From: Actinoplanes aureus
Lineage (GTDB): Bacteria; Actinomycetota; Actinomycetes; Mycobacteriales; Micromonosporaceae
Assembly: GCF_015704865.1 (NCBI RefSeq)
Contig: NZ_JADQTO010000011.1
Span: 124,001-188,000 of the forward strand
DNA length: 64,000 bases
Direction: 5' to 3'
Part shown: piece by piece, positions 25,082 through 33,353 of the stretch
How positions within the stretch are numbered: the first letter of the stretch is position 1
How the letters are laid out: each line of letters begins with the position of its first letter
The notes under the pieces: generated by a model
What the model saw: only the letters and a program-made list of their open reading frames with translations
Told to the model about the DNA's origin: nothing
Databases searched by the model: none
Position numbers and translations under genes: made by a program

Positions 25082-26392
25082 ATGGAGTCGCGTACCGATC
25101 TCGTCGAAGACCTGATGGCCCGCTTCCCGCACGTGCCGCGCGAGGCGGTGATCAAGGAGGATCTGCTGCGCGGCGGGCTCGCCTTCGACGACTCGGCGCT
25201 CACCGACAACGAGAACGGCGAGGTCAAGCCCAAGTCGTACTTCATCTTCTCGTTCGACCACCGCACGCTGCCCGAGCTCGGCGAGGCCGCGCTGCGGCGG
25301 CCGCCGGAGGAGATCGTGCTGACCGGGGGACCGTACGGGCTGCGGCGCACGGTGGTGTCGGTGCGCATCAACCCGGACTCGCCGTACCGGGTGAAGCCCG
25401 ACGCGGACGGCCGGCTGATGCTGTTCCTCGACGGCCGGGCGATCGCCGAGGTGGGGTTGCCGCCGATGCCGGACTACTACCGGCACACCCTGGCCAACGG
25501 CAAGCAGGTGATGGAGGTCGCCCCGACCATCCAGTGGGGTTATCTCGTCTACCTGACCGTCTTCCGCGTGTGCCAGTACTTCGGCGCCAAGGAGGAGTGC
25601 CAGTACTGCGACATCAACCACAACTGGCGCCAGCACAAGGCGGCCGGGCGGCCGTACACCGGGGTCAAGCCGGTCGACGAGGTCCTCGAGGCGCTCGAGA
25701 TCATCGACAAGCACGACACGCTGAAGGTGTCGACGGCGTACACACTGACCGGCGGCAGCGTCACCTCGCACGTCGGCGGGAAGGCCGAGGCGGACTTCTA
25801 CGGCCAGTACGCCCAGGCCATCGAGGAACGGTTCCCGGGCCGGTGGATCGGCAAGGTCGTCGCCCAGGCGCTGCCCAGGGCGGACGTGCAACGGTTCAAG
25901 GACTACGGCATCCAGATCTACCACCCGAACTACGAGGTCTGGGACAAACGCCTCTTCGAGCTCTACTGCCCCGGCAAGGAGCGCTATGTGGGGCGCGAGG
26001 AGTGGCACCGCCGCATCCTGGACTCGGCCGAGATCTTCGGGCCGCGCAATGTAATCCCCAACTTCGTCGCCGGCATCGAGATGGCCGAGCCGTTCGGGTT
26101 CACCACCGTGGACGAGGCCATCGCGTCGACGACGGAGGGCCTGCACTACTTCATGTCGCGTGGCATCACCCCGCGGTTCACCACGTGGTGCCCGGAGCCG
26201 ACGACCCCGCTCGGCCGGACCAACCCGCACGGTGCGCCGCTGGAGTACCACATCCGCCTGCTGGAGGCGTACCGCGCGACCATGGACGAGTACGGCCTGG
26301 CCAGCCCGCCGGGATACGGCCCGGCCGGTCCCGGTAACGCGGTCTTCTCGGTCAGCTCGTTCATGGACAGCCTGCCGGCCGACCGGAGCTGA
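25082..26392 (+). CDS. Radical SAM protein with atypical CX8CX2C cluster motif
   Basis: 436 residues, well expressed by the look of AGGAGG just before the ATG. The only cysteine cluster suited to a 4Fe-4S site is CQYFGAKEECQYC (Cys ~164, 173, 176), i.e. CX8CX2C instead of the usual CX3CX2C. The barrel-like strands after it (STAYTLTGGSVTS, IQIYHPNYEVWDKRLFELY, NVIPNFVAGIEMAEPFG) fit a SAM-radical TIM barrel; TGGSVTS may serve as the GGE-like SAM-binding motif. The reaction is unknown. It stands alone, with repeat DNA on its 3' side. Confidence 0.78.
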   Translation: MESRTDLVEDLMARFPHVPREAVIKEDLLRGGLAFDDSALTDNENGEVKPKSYFIFSFDHRTLPELGEAALRRPPEEIVLTGGPYGLRRTVVSVRINPDSPYRVKPDADGRLMLFLDGRAIAEVGLPPMPDYYRHTLANGKQVMEVAPTIQWGYLVYLTVFRVCQYFGAKEECQYCDINHNWRQHKAAGRPYTGVKPVDEVLEALEIIDKHDTLKVSTAYTLTGGSVTSHVGGKAEADFYGQYAQAIEERFPGRWIGKVVAQALPRADVQRFKDYGIQIYHPNYEVWDKRLFELYCPGKERYVGREEWHRRILDSAEIFGPRNVIPNFVAGIEMAEPFGFTTVDEAIASTTEGLHYFMSRGITPRFTTWCPEPTTPLGRTNPHGAPLEYHIRLLEAYRATMDEYGLASPPGYGPAGPGNAVFSVSSFMDSLPADRS

Positions 26393-26399
26393 CGCCGGG

Positions 26400-26752
26400 A
26401 TTGCTCGCCGGTCACCCTCCTTTTTCGGTACGGGTGACCGGCGTCTCGCCGAAGCCGACGGCTGCTCGCCCTGCTCGGCGCGAGCCGGGCATTGCGCCCC
26501 GGCCCCAGCGCGGCCGCCGGGAAACACCAGTCCGTCCCGCTGCGGGAGAACCGGGCGTGGTCGCTCGCCGGGCTGCCGGCGGCGGGCCGCGATTGCCCGC
26601 GTTCGCCGTCAGGTGATGCCGTTTCCCGGCGGTCGCGTTGGGGCGGTGAGGCTGAGCCGGGCTCGCGCCGGGAGAGCGGGGACGGGTCGGCTTCGGCGGG
26701 ACGCCGTTACGCGTACCCCGAAGAAGCGAAACCGGCAGGCAGACCTCGACCC
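26400..26752. repeat. Family C repeat, inverted pair
   Basis: The whole 360-bp gap is repeat DNA. A reverse-oriented C copy (about 26415-26535, ending in GCGGCCGCCGGGAAACACC) faces a forward C copy (26610-26752, starting GATGCCGTTTCCCGGCGG), joined by a ~75-bp middle. The same head-to-head arrangement and middle sequence occur at 51783-52203. The right end touches the TAG stop of the SDR gene. The left flank is the end of the radical SAM gene. Confidence 0.7.
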
Positions 26753-28093
26753 CTAGCGGGAGTTCCTCGCTTGCCGGGCGGTGCGCCATCCGGAGGCGGC
26801 CAGGGCGCCGGCGACAGCGGCGTCCAGGAGGGCGACGCGGCGCCAGCGTGCCGACACGGCGGCCAACGCCACCCCGGTGCCGGCGTGCAGCGCGTCCACC
26901 GCGGCGCTCACACCGGCTACCCGCGGTGCCGGCTCGGTGGCGGTCGCCGCGGCCTGGACCAGCTGGCGTGCGGCGAGTACCCGGGCGACGGTGACGGCGG
27001 CCGCCGGAGGCCGCCGGCCGGCGCGCCGCAGCACGATGGGGGCGAGCAGCAGGACGCCGGCCCATCCGGTACGCGCGACCGCAGCCGCGCGCACCGGGGC
27101 GGACGCCGGCCGCTGACGCCCGCGGCGCACGGCCTCGAACACGAGCTCACCGGGCCGCCGCTGCCGCCCGAGCAGCGTGGTGAACACACTGCGCCGCAGC
27201 ATCCGCCCGGGGTGCGTGCCGTGGACGCGTCCGGGCTCGTCGAGCGGCGCCTCCAGGTTGTCGGTGCCGTTGTCGGGGCGGTCCGTGTGCTGCGTGCCCG
27301 CGCCGAGGCGCCGCACAGACAGCAGCGCGTCGGTCAGCGCGGGGGAGAGGCGCTGACCGAGGTACATCGCGGCCGCGGCGCCGCCGACCGGGATCTCGCG
27401 GCGGGGGTGGCGGGCCGCGTAGACGATGGCGTTCGCGACCACCTCGGGTGCGTACACCGGTGGCGGAGGTTTCGGCATGGCGCCCAGCTTGGACCGGGCG
27501 TGCTCGAAGAACGGGGTGGCGATCGACGCGGGCAGGATCGTGGTCACCGTGATCGGCGCGCCCTCCTGGGCGAGTTCCACGCGCAGGCTGTCGTAGAACG
27601 CGCGCATCGCGAACTTGCTGGCGACGTACGGGCTCTGCAGCGGCATCGACCGTACGCCCTCGGCCGACACGACCCCGATGAGCGTGCCACCGCCGGCGCG
27701 CCGCAGCGCCGGCAGGGCGGCGTGCACGCCGTGGACTTGGCCTAGGAAGTTCACCCGCATGACCCGCTCGAACTCGGCGCCGGTGATGTTCTCGACGCGG
27801 CCCCACACCCCGACGGCGGCGCAGCCCACCCAGGTGTCGATGCGCCCGTACCGTTGCTCGGCGGCCTCGGCGAGCGCTCGCACCGCCTCCGGATCCGCCA
27901 CGTCGGTGGGTACCGCCACGGCCGTCCCGCCGCTTCCGGTGATCTCGTCGACCAGCGAGTCCAGCGCCGGCTTGCCCCGGGCCGCGCAGACCACCGTCGA
28001 GCCCCGGGCGGCGAAGGCCAGCGCGGTCGCGCGCCCGATGCCGCTGGACGCGCCGGTGATCACGACGACCTGCTCGGATAGCGGTTTCGGCAT
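26753..28093 (-). CDS. Short-chain dehydrogenase/reductase with hydrophobic C-terminal extension
   Basis: 446 residues. A classical SDR occupies about 1-255: TGASSGIG near 13, the catalytic Ser in GVVSAEG and Tyr-Lys in SPYVASK near 160. The remaining ~190 residues are alanine/arginine-rich with hydrophobic stretches (WAGVLLLAPIVL, VALLDAAVAGALAASGW), suggesting membrane association. SDRs of this long type are usually annotated as NAD(P)-dependent oxidoreductases of unknown substrate. The ATG at 28093 begins directly before the Rossmann fold. The stop codon abuts a C repeat. Confidence 0.85.
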   Translation of the reverse strand: MPKPLSEQVVVITGASSGIGRATALAFAARGSTVVCAARGKPALDSLVDEITGSGGTAVAVPTDVADPEAVRALAEAAEQRYGRIDTWVGCAAVGVWGRVENITGAEFERVMRVNFLGQVHGVHAALPALRRAGGGTLIGVVSAEGVRSMPLQSPYVASKFAMRAFYDSLRVELAQEGAPITVTTILPASIATPFFEHARSKLGAMPKPPPPVYAPEVVANAIVYAARHPRREIPVGGAAAAMYLGQRLSPALTDALLSVRRLGAGTQHTDRPDNGTDNLEAPLDEPGRVHGTHPGRMLRRSVFTTLLGRQRRPGELVFEAVRRGRQRPASAPVRAAAVARTGWAGVLLLAPIVLRRAGRRPPAAAVTVARVLAARQLVQAAATATEPAPRVAGVSAAVDALHAGTGVALAAVSARWRRVALLDAAVAGALAASGWRTARQARNSR

Positions 28094-28181
28094 GTCAGCG
28101 CCGTCCTCTCTGCGGGGAGACGTCGGATTCCCCGCACGGGCGGTGGTAAACACGCCCGTCACCGCGGCGCCTGGCCTGCTG

Positions 28182-28853
28182 TCAGGCGGTCTGCTGGACC
28201 CAGCCCCGGCGGCGTGCCGGCATGACGCGGCGATCCCGGGCCGGCAGGTACTGACGCAGGGCGGCGGCTCGCGTGGCAGCGGCGTCCGCCTCGAGGCGCA
28301 GGCTGTCGCGCGCCGCCCTGGCGAGCTCGGCGTCGTGCCGGGCGGTCGCCTCGGTGGCCGTGGCCTGCCGGTACAGGTGGTGCCGGACCGCGGCGATCGC
28401 CCGGTGGAGCACCAGTTCCTGCTCCACCGGATGGAGTCGTGGATTCCAGCCGCCGTCGCCGGTGGTCAGGTCGGTCATCACCGTGGCGGGCAGGTCACCA
28501 CGCTCGACGGCCGCCGCCACCGACCGGCGCATGAACCGCTCGCGGTCGGCGAACTCCGTCGCCGTGCCGAAGCCGTAGGGCGCGGGGAACGCCGCGGCGG
28601 TGCGGGTCCGGGTCAGCCGCTGCTCGGCCTCCTGCCAGGCGTGCCACGCTTCGTCGGTGTGGCGCTCGGCCTGGCGCCGGCAGTTCTGCCAGCGCTGGGC
28701 GGCGTCGTCCGCCCGGGAGGCGGCCACGGAGACCTCGTCGGCATAGCGCTGGGCCTCGACCGCGTCGGTCCGTCGCCGGGCACGGTGGCGCAGGACGGAC
28801 CACCACGGCAGGGCGTGCGACGGGTCCTGGGCCACGGGTCCCACCGTACCCAT
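28182..28853 (-). CDS. Hypothetical helical protein
   Basis: 223 residues, almost entirely alpha-helical, rich in Ala, Arg, Glu and Gln (SRADDAAQRWQNCRRQAERHTDEAWHAWQEAEQ-like heptads) with coiled-coil character at both ends and a short Pro/Gly break near 90-110. No signal peptide or membrane helix and no family recognised. It lies 14 bp downstream of the ThuA gene on the opposite side of a convergent-free boundary, and both are read leftwards, so it may share that transcript. Confidence 0.6.
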   Translation of the reverse strand: MGTVGPVAQDPSHALPWWSVLRHRARRRTDAVEAQRYADEVSVAASRADDAAQRWQNCRRQAERHTDEAWHAWQEAEQRLTRTRTAAAFPAPYGFGTATEFADRERFMRRSVAAAVERGDLPATVMTDLTTGDGGWNPRLHPVEQELVLHRAIAAVRHHLYRQATATEATARHDAELARAARDSLRLEADAAATRAAALRQYLPARDRRVMPARRRGWVQQTA

Positions 28854-28867
28854 CAGCGGGAGTCGTC

Positions 28868-29536
28868 TTATCGATCATCGAGGGTGACGTGAGGCATAGC
28901 CCACTGGATGCCGCCGAGCAGGTGGGCCAGCATGGCCGGCTCCTCGTACGACTCCGCGGTGTGGCCCAGTGCGGTGTAGAAGGACCGGCCGCCGAGGTTC
29001 TCGTGGCACCAGGCGAGGGGATGGTCCGCGCCCGTCCGGCCGCCCTCGTACGACGTCTCGTCCAGTCGCAGCAGGACCTTTACCTGTCGCGGACGGGTGC
29101 GGAAGTCGTACCACTCGTCGGTGCGCTCCCACACGGCCGGCAGGTGTGCCGTCGCCGGGTGACCGCGGTCGGCGACCAGGATCCGGCCGGGTTGGGGCTC
29201 CGGGTGCTGGTCGAACCAGGCGCCGACGAGCTCGCCGTAGAACGGCCAGTCGTACTCGCTCGCGGACGCACTGTGTATGCCGGCGAACCCGCCTCCACCC
29301 CGTACGTAGCCTTCGAGCGCGGCCCGGCCCTCCGGTCCACCGCTGGCCTCACCGCTCGTGCTGAGGAACACCACGGCCGCGAAGGCGGACAGCTCGCCGG
29401 GGGTGAGCACGGCGGGATCCTCGGTCGCGACAACCGTGAACCCGTGCGCCCGGCCCAGCCCGGTGAGAGCCGCGACACCGGCCGGGATGGACTCGTGCCG
29501 GTACTCGGTGGTCCGGCTGTAGACCAAGATCCGCAC
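28868..29536 (-). CDS. ThuA-domain protein (trehalose-utilisation-like)
   Basis: 222 residues, the length of a single ThuA domain with a glutamine-amidotransferase-like fold. Motifs seen: ILVYSRTTEYRHESIPAG at the N-terminus, VVFLSTSGEA, GGGGFAGIHSASASEYDWPFY, DEWYDFRTRP and HENLGGRSFYTALGHTAESY. Members take part in disaccharide (trehalose, sucrose-type) metabolism, exact chemistry poorly defined. It begins with GTG 29536 and diverges from a LacI regulator whose operator-like palindrome lies between them. Confidence 0.88.
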   Translation of the reverse strand: MRILVYSRTTEYRHESIPAGVAALTGLGRAHGFTVVATEDPAVLTPGELSAFAAVVFLSTSGEASGGPEGRAALEGYVRGGGGFAGIHSASASEYDWPFYGELVGAWFDQHPEPQPGRILVADRGHPATAHLPAVWERTDEWYDFRTRPRQVKVLLRLDETSYEGGRTGADHPLAWCHENLGGRSFYTALGHTAESYEEPAMLAHLLGGIQWAMPHVTLDDR

Positions 29537-29552
29537 GCGCCAAGCCTACTCT

Positions 29553-29566
29553 TGGAAACGTATCCA
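29553..29566. promoter_or_regulatory. LacI-family operator in thuA-lacI gap
   Basis: TGGAAACGTATCCA is a 14-bp palindrome with one mismatched pair and the central ACGT typical of LacI-family operators. It sits 16 bp upstream of the ThuA start in the 84-bp divergent gap. It probably mediates repression of ThuA and autoregulation by the adjacent LacI protein. Confidence 0.65.
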
Positions 29567-29620
29567 CAGAATTTGCAGAACGTGTCATATGCTGGCGCCG
29601 GATGGCGAGGGGGACAGCCG

Positions 29621-30616
29621 GTGCGCAAGACCGTGCACGACGTCGCGGACGCCGCGGGAGTGTCGGTGTCGACGGTGTCGCGTGCCCTCACCGGCGGCAG
29701 CGTCAGCCCGGCGACCCGGGAGACCGTGATGGCCGCCGCGGAGCGGCTGGGCTACCGGCCGAACCGGACCGCGCGCGGGCTCATCACCGGCCGGACCGGC
29801 AACTACGGTCTGATCGTTCCGGACCTGCGCAACCCGTTCTTCGCCGACATCGCCAAGGGCGTGACGGCCCGCGCCCGCGCCGTCGACTGCGGTGTCTTCA
29901 TCACCGACACCGACGAGGACGTCGCGGCGGAGCTGGAAGCCCTCGCCACGCTCGGCCGCAACACCGACGGCGTGCTGCTCTGCTCACCCCGGGCCACCGA
30001 CGCGGAGCTGCTGGAGGCGGCCGACCCGGACACCACGGTTCTGGTGCACCGCCAGGTCCCCGGCATGCTGTCGATCGCGGCCGACATCGCCGCCGGAACC
30101 CGGCAGGCCATCGACCACCTGCGCGCGCTGGGCCACCGGCGGATCGCCTTCCTGGCCGGCCCGGACGACTCCTGGGCCGGCCGGCAGCGGCTGGCCGCCC
30201 TCGCCGAGTACGCCGACGGCGGCGGCGCCGAGATCCTCCGATTCGGCTCCGTCTCGCCCACCTTCGAGGGCGGCGTGCTCGCCGGCGACCTGGTGCTGGC
30301 CAGCCCGGCGACCGCGGTGCTGGCCTACAACGACCTGGTCGCGATGGGCCTGCTGCACCGGCTCGCGGCGCGCGGTGCCGCCGTGCCGGAGCGGATCAGC
30401 GTCGTGGGCTACGACGACATCAGCCTGGCCGCCATGAGCCACCCGCCGCTGACCACGGTCGCCGTGCCGAAGGACAAGGCCGGCGCGGCCGCGCTCGAGC
30501 TGCTCCTGCGCCGGGCCGGCGGCGCCGGCAAGCCGGCCACGGCGGTACGCGACCGCGAGGTCACCCTGCCGACCGGTCTGGTCGTGCGGGCGTCCTCCGG
30601 CGTCGTTCCCGCCTAG
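29621..30616 (+). CDS. LacI-family transcriptional regulator
   Basis: 331 residues from GTG 29621. HTH TVHDVADAAGVSVSTVSRALTG and hinge helix ERLGYRPNRTARGL occupy about 1-60. A periplasmic-binding-like effector domain follows (NYGLIVPDLRNPFFADIAKG, GHRRIAFLAGP, ISVVGYDDISLAAMSHPPLTTV). It senses a sugar and represses neighbouring genes, most likely the divergent ThuA gene. The start is fixed by the conserved HTH beginning at residue 3. Confidence 0.92.
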   Translation: MRKTVHDVADAAGVSVSTVSRALTGGSVSPATRETVMAAAERLGYRPNRTARGLITGRTGNYGLIVPDLRNPFFADIAKGVTARARAVDCGVFITDTDEDVAAELEALATLGRNTDGVLLCSPRATDAELLEAADPDTTVLVHRQVPGMLSIAADIAAGTRQAIDHLRALGHRRIAFLAGPDDSWAGRQRLAALAEYADGGGAEILRFGSVSPTFEGGVLAGDLVLASPATAVLAYNDLVAMGLLHRLAARGAAVPERISVVGYDDISLAAMSHPPLTTVAVPKDKAGAAALELLLRRAGGAGKPATAVRDREVTLPTGLVVRASSGVVPA

Positions 30617-30648
30617 ATGGCCGACTTGTCCGCCGCCTTGACGCAGGA

Positions 30649-30927
30649 TCAGAAGGGCGCGGGGCCGCTGCCGGTGAGTGACACCAGTATCTGGGTCGCG
30701 AGCAGCTTCCGGACGCCGGTGACGGCCACCGTGCCGATCTGGTCGTAGGGCAGTTCCAACGACAGGCCGTCAGTCGCGTTGCGGATGTCCGCGCTGGTCT
30801 GGTCCGGGCGGAACGTGCCGCCCCAGCCATCGGTACCTCCGCGCTGATTGGTACTGAGCGAAGCCATGCCGGAGACGTGTGTGCCGTCGACGAGGGTCAG
30901 CCTCGCCGGACCGGAATAGGTGGTCAT
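30649..30927 (-). CDS. Small hypothetical protein
   Basis: 92 residues from ATG 30927 (MTTYSGPARLTLVDGTHVSG). It is beta-rich with a central GGTDGWGGTFRPDQ loop, and its end is VSLTGSGPAPF. No signal peptide or membrane helix and no family I can name; the fold might be a small beta-barrel that binds a ligand. A longer GTG start at 30972 is possible but adds a basic low-complexity leader. Confidence 0.55.
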   Translation of the reverse strand: MTTYSGPARLTLVDGTHVSGMASLSTNQRGGTDGWGGTFRPDQTSADIRNATDGLSLELPYDQIGTVAVTGVRKLLATQILVSLTGSGPAPF

Positions 30928-30997
30928 AGCGGCCAACCGTATCCGGTTCTCGCGCCGTTGCGGCCCACTCACGCGTGACTTGGGCCCTGACGGTCGC

Positions 30998-31618
30998 TCA
31001 GAACGGTGTGGGCTCGTCGAACGGGATGGCGTCGATGTACCCGGAAGGGAGAGGCGCCGGGGTGGCCGGGCAGTGGACCCGGGCCAGGCGGCCCAGCGGA
31101 TCCTCCGGCGGGGTGAAGCTGCCGCACTGGAGGCCGCCGACCTCGATCGTCGTCCACGTGGTGAAGACGCCGGTGACCGGAGTGGCGCAGGAGACGGTGA
31201 ACTCGGCCGACAGGCTCGTCACGCCCTCGTAGAACAGGCTCTGCGGGATGCCGGGAACGTCCGCGGAGCCCATGGGGAAGCTGTAGCCGCCGTCCGGCAG
31301 CTGGGCCGGACCGGTCTCGACCTTCGTGCCGGTCTCGGCGCCGAGTGAGGTGGCGAGCATGCCGGTCCAGTCGGCCGGGGCGGTCACGCCGGTGATCGAC
31401 GGCGCGAACGGCTCGTTGAGAACGTCCCGGCCGGCCAGGTCCTCGGGCCTCTCACTGAGCGTGACCCGGGTCAGGCGCGGCTCCGTCGTCGGAGCCGACC
31501 ATCGCACTTCCGCAGGTGCACAGCCGGACGGAACGGTGGCCGGGGTGGTCCCGGGAGCGGCGCAGGCAGCCGCCGAAAGCGTCGCGAGGACGGCGAGGCC
31601 GGCCCGGTAGTTGATCAT
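30998..31618 (-). CDS. Putative lipoprotein, unknown function
   Basis: 206 residues. A short signal (MINYRAGLAVLATLSAAAC) ends in a lipobox with Cys ~19, followed by an Ala/Thr/Pro linker, so it is probably anchored outside the membrane. Two further cysteines (SCATPV and LQCGSF) could form a disulphide. No domain recognised. A purine-rich ribosome site is not visible before the ATG. Divergent flank: 485 bp (31619-32103) containing only repeat DNA and no gene. Confidence 0.68.
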   Translation of the reverse strand: MINYRAGLAVLATLSAAACAAPGTTPATVPSGCAPAEVRWSAPTTEPRLTRVTLSERPEDLAGRDVLNEPFAPSITGVTAPADWTGMLATSLGAETGTKVETGPAQLPDGGYSFPMGSADVPGIPQSLFYEGVTSLSAEFTVSCATPVTGVFTTWTTIEVGGLQCGSFTPPEDPLGRLARVHCPATPAPLPSGYIDAIPFDEPTPF

Positions 31619-31748
31619 CGGAGGATGATGACTGGCGGGGGTGGCGGGCTTGCGATCGGGGGGCGAACGGCAGCGACGTCGGGGAGAGCGACGGCCCTGC
31701 TTCGTATACGATCCCTCCCCCCACGGCTCGGCGATCGGCGCGGCAACC

Positions 31749-32080
31749 ACTGACGGTAGTCGCCGTTGCGTGGTGGGTTGCGGAATGCGGTGGATCCGGC
31801 GCGCTTTCACCCACCCGAACCACCATGATCCGCGAGACCGGCCGCAACCCCGGCCGGCCCCGGCTACCCGATGTCACTTCAGCCGTGGGCCGACCCGTAG
31901 ACATACCAGGCGGCGGGCCGTGGACGGTCGTGACCGGCAGGTGATGCTGTTTCCCGGCGGTCGCGTTGGGGCGGTGAGGGGAAGCCTGGCTTGCGCCGGG
32001 AGAGCGGGGACGGGTCGGCTTCGGCGGGACGACCGGTCACGCGTACCCCGAAAGAAACAAGACCTCGACCTAGCTGGCGG
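31749..32080. repeat. Dispersed repeat family B/C, long copy 2
   Basis: It runs parallel to the copy at 20183-20511. The B half shows GTTGCGTGGTGGGTTGCGG, ATCCGCGAGACCGGCCG and GGCTACCCGATGTCAC. It continues without a break into the C half with GTTTCCCGGCGGTCGCG, GGGTCGGCTTCGGCGGGACG and ACGCGTACCCCGAA. The hairpin of copy 1 is not preserved here. The stretch from 31619 to 31748 shows nothing I can assign. Confidence 0.75.
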
Positions 32081-32103
32081 AATGATCCGCGTAGGGTCGG
32101 CCG

Positions 32104-32523
32104 GTGACCGTGTACGAGCTCTGCACGAAGCTGCCCGCAATCGATGTACTGCGTAGCCGTTGCCAGGCTCTCGCCGTCCTCGAGCGCATCATCGACCGGG
32201 GTGAGCCGTCCTACGTCTATACGACGACGTGGGGCGACGGCGAAGCGCTCCGGCGCGGTCCGTACGACGGTGATCCTGACGGGACCGCGATGCTCGAGAT
32301 CCTGCTCGACGACATCGTCGAGCAGGATCTCGAGTTCGCTGACGACTACTACGAGATGGAAACCAACCGGGCGAGCGTCGAGGACATCGTGAGGCATCGC
32401 CCGCTTACCGACGCTGTGGTCCAGGCCCTGAACCCCGGCATCACCGTTGCGGACCTGCGCGACGACCTCGCCGTGATCGGGTATCCCACGCTAGGCGGGA
32501 TGTCCGGCCTTCATCGGTCCTGA
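32104..32523 (+). CDS. Small hypothetical acidic protein
   Basis: 139 residues from GTG 32104 (MTVYELCTKLPAIDVLRSRC), acidic, predicted alpha-helical with a YVYTTTWGDGEAL beta segment. No recognised family, signal or membrane helix. Its middle (LLDDIVEQDLE) is encoded by a 42-bp near-perfect palindrome. An ORF also exists on the opposite strand through the same region, but the forward frame gives the more protein-like sequence. Confidence 0.58.
   Translation: MTVYELCTKLPAIDVLRSRCQALAVLERIIDRGEPSYVYTTTWGDGEALRRGPYDGDPDGTAMLEILLDDIVEQDLEFADDYYEMETNRASVEDIVRHRPLTDAVVQALNPGITVADLRDDLAVIGYPTLGGMSGLHRS
32293..32334. repeat. 42-bp near-perfect palindrome inside a gene
   Basis: Two 20-nt arms that are exact reverse complements of each other flank a 2-nt centre (CA). 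Each end is a CTCGAG hexamer. The structure lies wholly within coding sequence and could extrude as a cruciform or form a very stable RNA hairpin in the mRNA. The arms are seen directly; any function is unknown. Confidence 0.9.
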
Positions 32524-32548
32524 GCGGAAGGATCCGGTCCGCCGCATG

Positions 32549-33340
32549 TCACCGTTCTCGGACGGCTCGGACTTCGGCGAGCCGCTTGACGGCGTATTCG
32601 TCGTCCCAGCAGACAGCTGCCTCCCACGCGGCTGACGCTTGCGCGGCGATGTCGTAGGCGCCGTCGTCGAGGCCGGCGGCGTTGTCGGGCAGCACCAGAT
32701 CGAGGTCGGGGACGTCGACGTGCGACTCGTCCCAGTCGATCAGCGCGACGCGATCCGCGGTCATCCGGACGTTGCCGAGGTTGTTGGGGTCGCCGTGGAC
32801 GACGCATGTCTGACGCCCGGCGAGCCGCGCCCACGCTGCCCGGCACCGAGCGACGCTCTCCACGGGCATCGCAGCGAGGTCGATCCTCGTGCCGGACTCG
32901 ACACGGAGGAGATCGGTCGACGATCGCCAACCTGGGCGCTGCGGCCAGCCCTGTGTCAACCGGTGCAGTTCCCGGAGCGTGCCGGCCACGCGACGCCAGT
33001 CGGCCGGCGTCTCGGGCGGTCCACCCTCCAGAAAGGTCATCACCACCAGACCGTCGGCGAACAGCCGGCCGTCCCTGGTCGGGATCGGGACCGGCACGGT
33101 CAGGCCTTCACGGTCGAGGTATTGCAGGAGCTCGGTCTCCCACGCCAGATCGGCATCGCTTCGGGCACCGAGGCGACCGACCGCGCGGTGCCCGTTGACG
33201 CGTACGCTCCACACGTCGTTGGCGACCCCGCCAGCAAGCGGTTCGGTGCGCGCGGCGTCTTCACCCCACTGCCCGAGTGCCTCCCACCCCACCGGCCACA
33301 CTCTACGGGCGCGCGCACTCGCGCTGGTCAGTGGCTGCAC
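32549..33340 (-). CDS. Phosphotransferase (APH/choline-kinase-like)
   Basis: 263 residues with an aminoglycoside-phosphotransferase-like kinase fold. ATP-binding N-lobe LAGGVANDVWSVRVNGHRAVGRL lies near 35-58. The catalytic loop is CVVHGDPNNLGNVRM (Brenner HxDxxxxN, about 180-194) and the metal-binding IDWD is near 203. Such proteins phosphorylate small hydroxylated molecules, antibiotics or choline-like compounds. The neighbourhood gives no substrate hint, so resistance activity should not be assumed. Confidence 0.85.
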   Translation of the reverse strand: MQPLTSASARARRVWPVGWEALGQWGEDAARTEPLAGGVANDVWSVRVNGHRAVGRLGARSDADLAWETELLQYLDREGLTVPVPIPTRDGRLFADGLVVMTFLEGGPPETPADWRRVAGTLRELHRLTQGWPQRPGWRSSTDLLRVESGTRIDLAAMPVESVARCRAAWARLAGRQTCVVHGDPNNLGNVRMTADRVALIDWDESHVDVPDLDLVLPDNAAGLDDGAYDIAAQASAAWEAAVCWDDEYAVKRLAEVRAVRER

Positions 33341-33353
33341 ATATAGTCCGGGC

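Noticed and set aside
32549-33340. Aminoglycoside resistance gene
   Set aside because: The APH fold alone does not show antibiotic activity; the neighbours give no such context.
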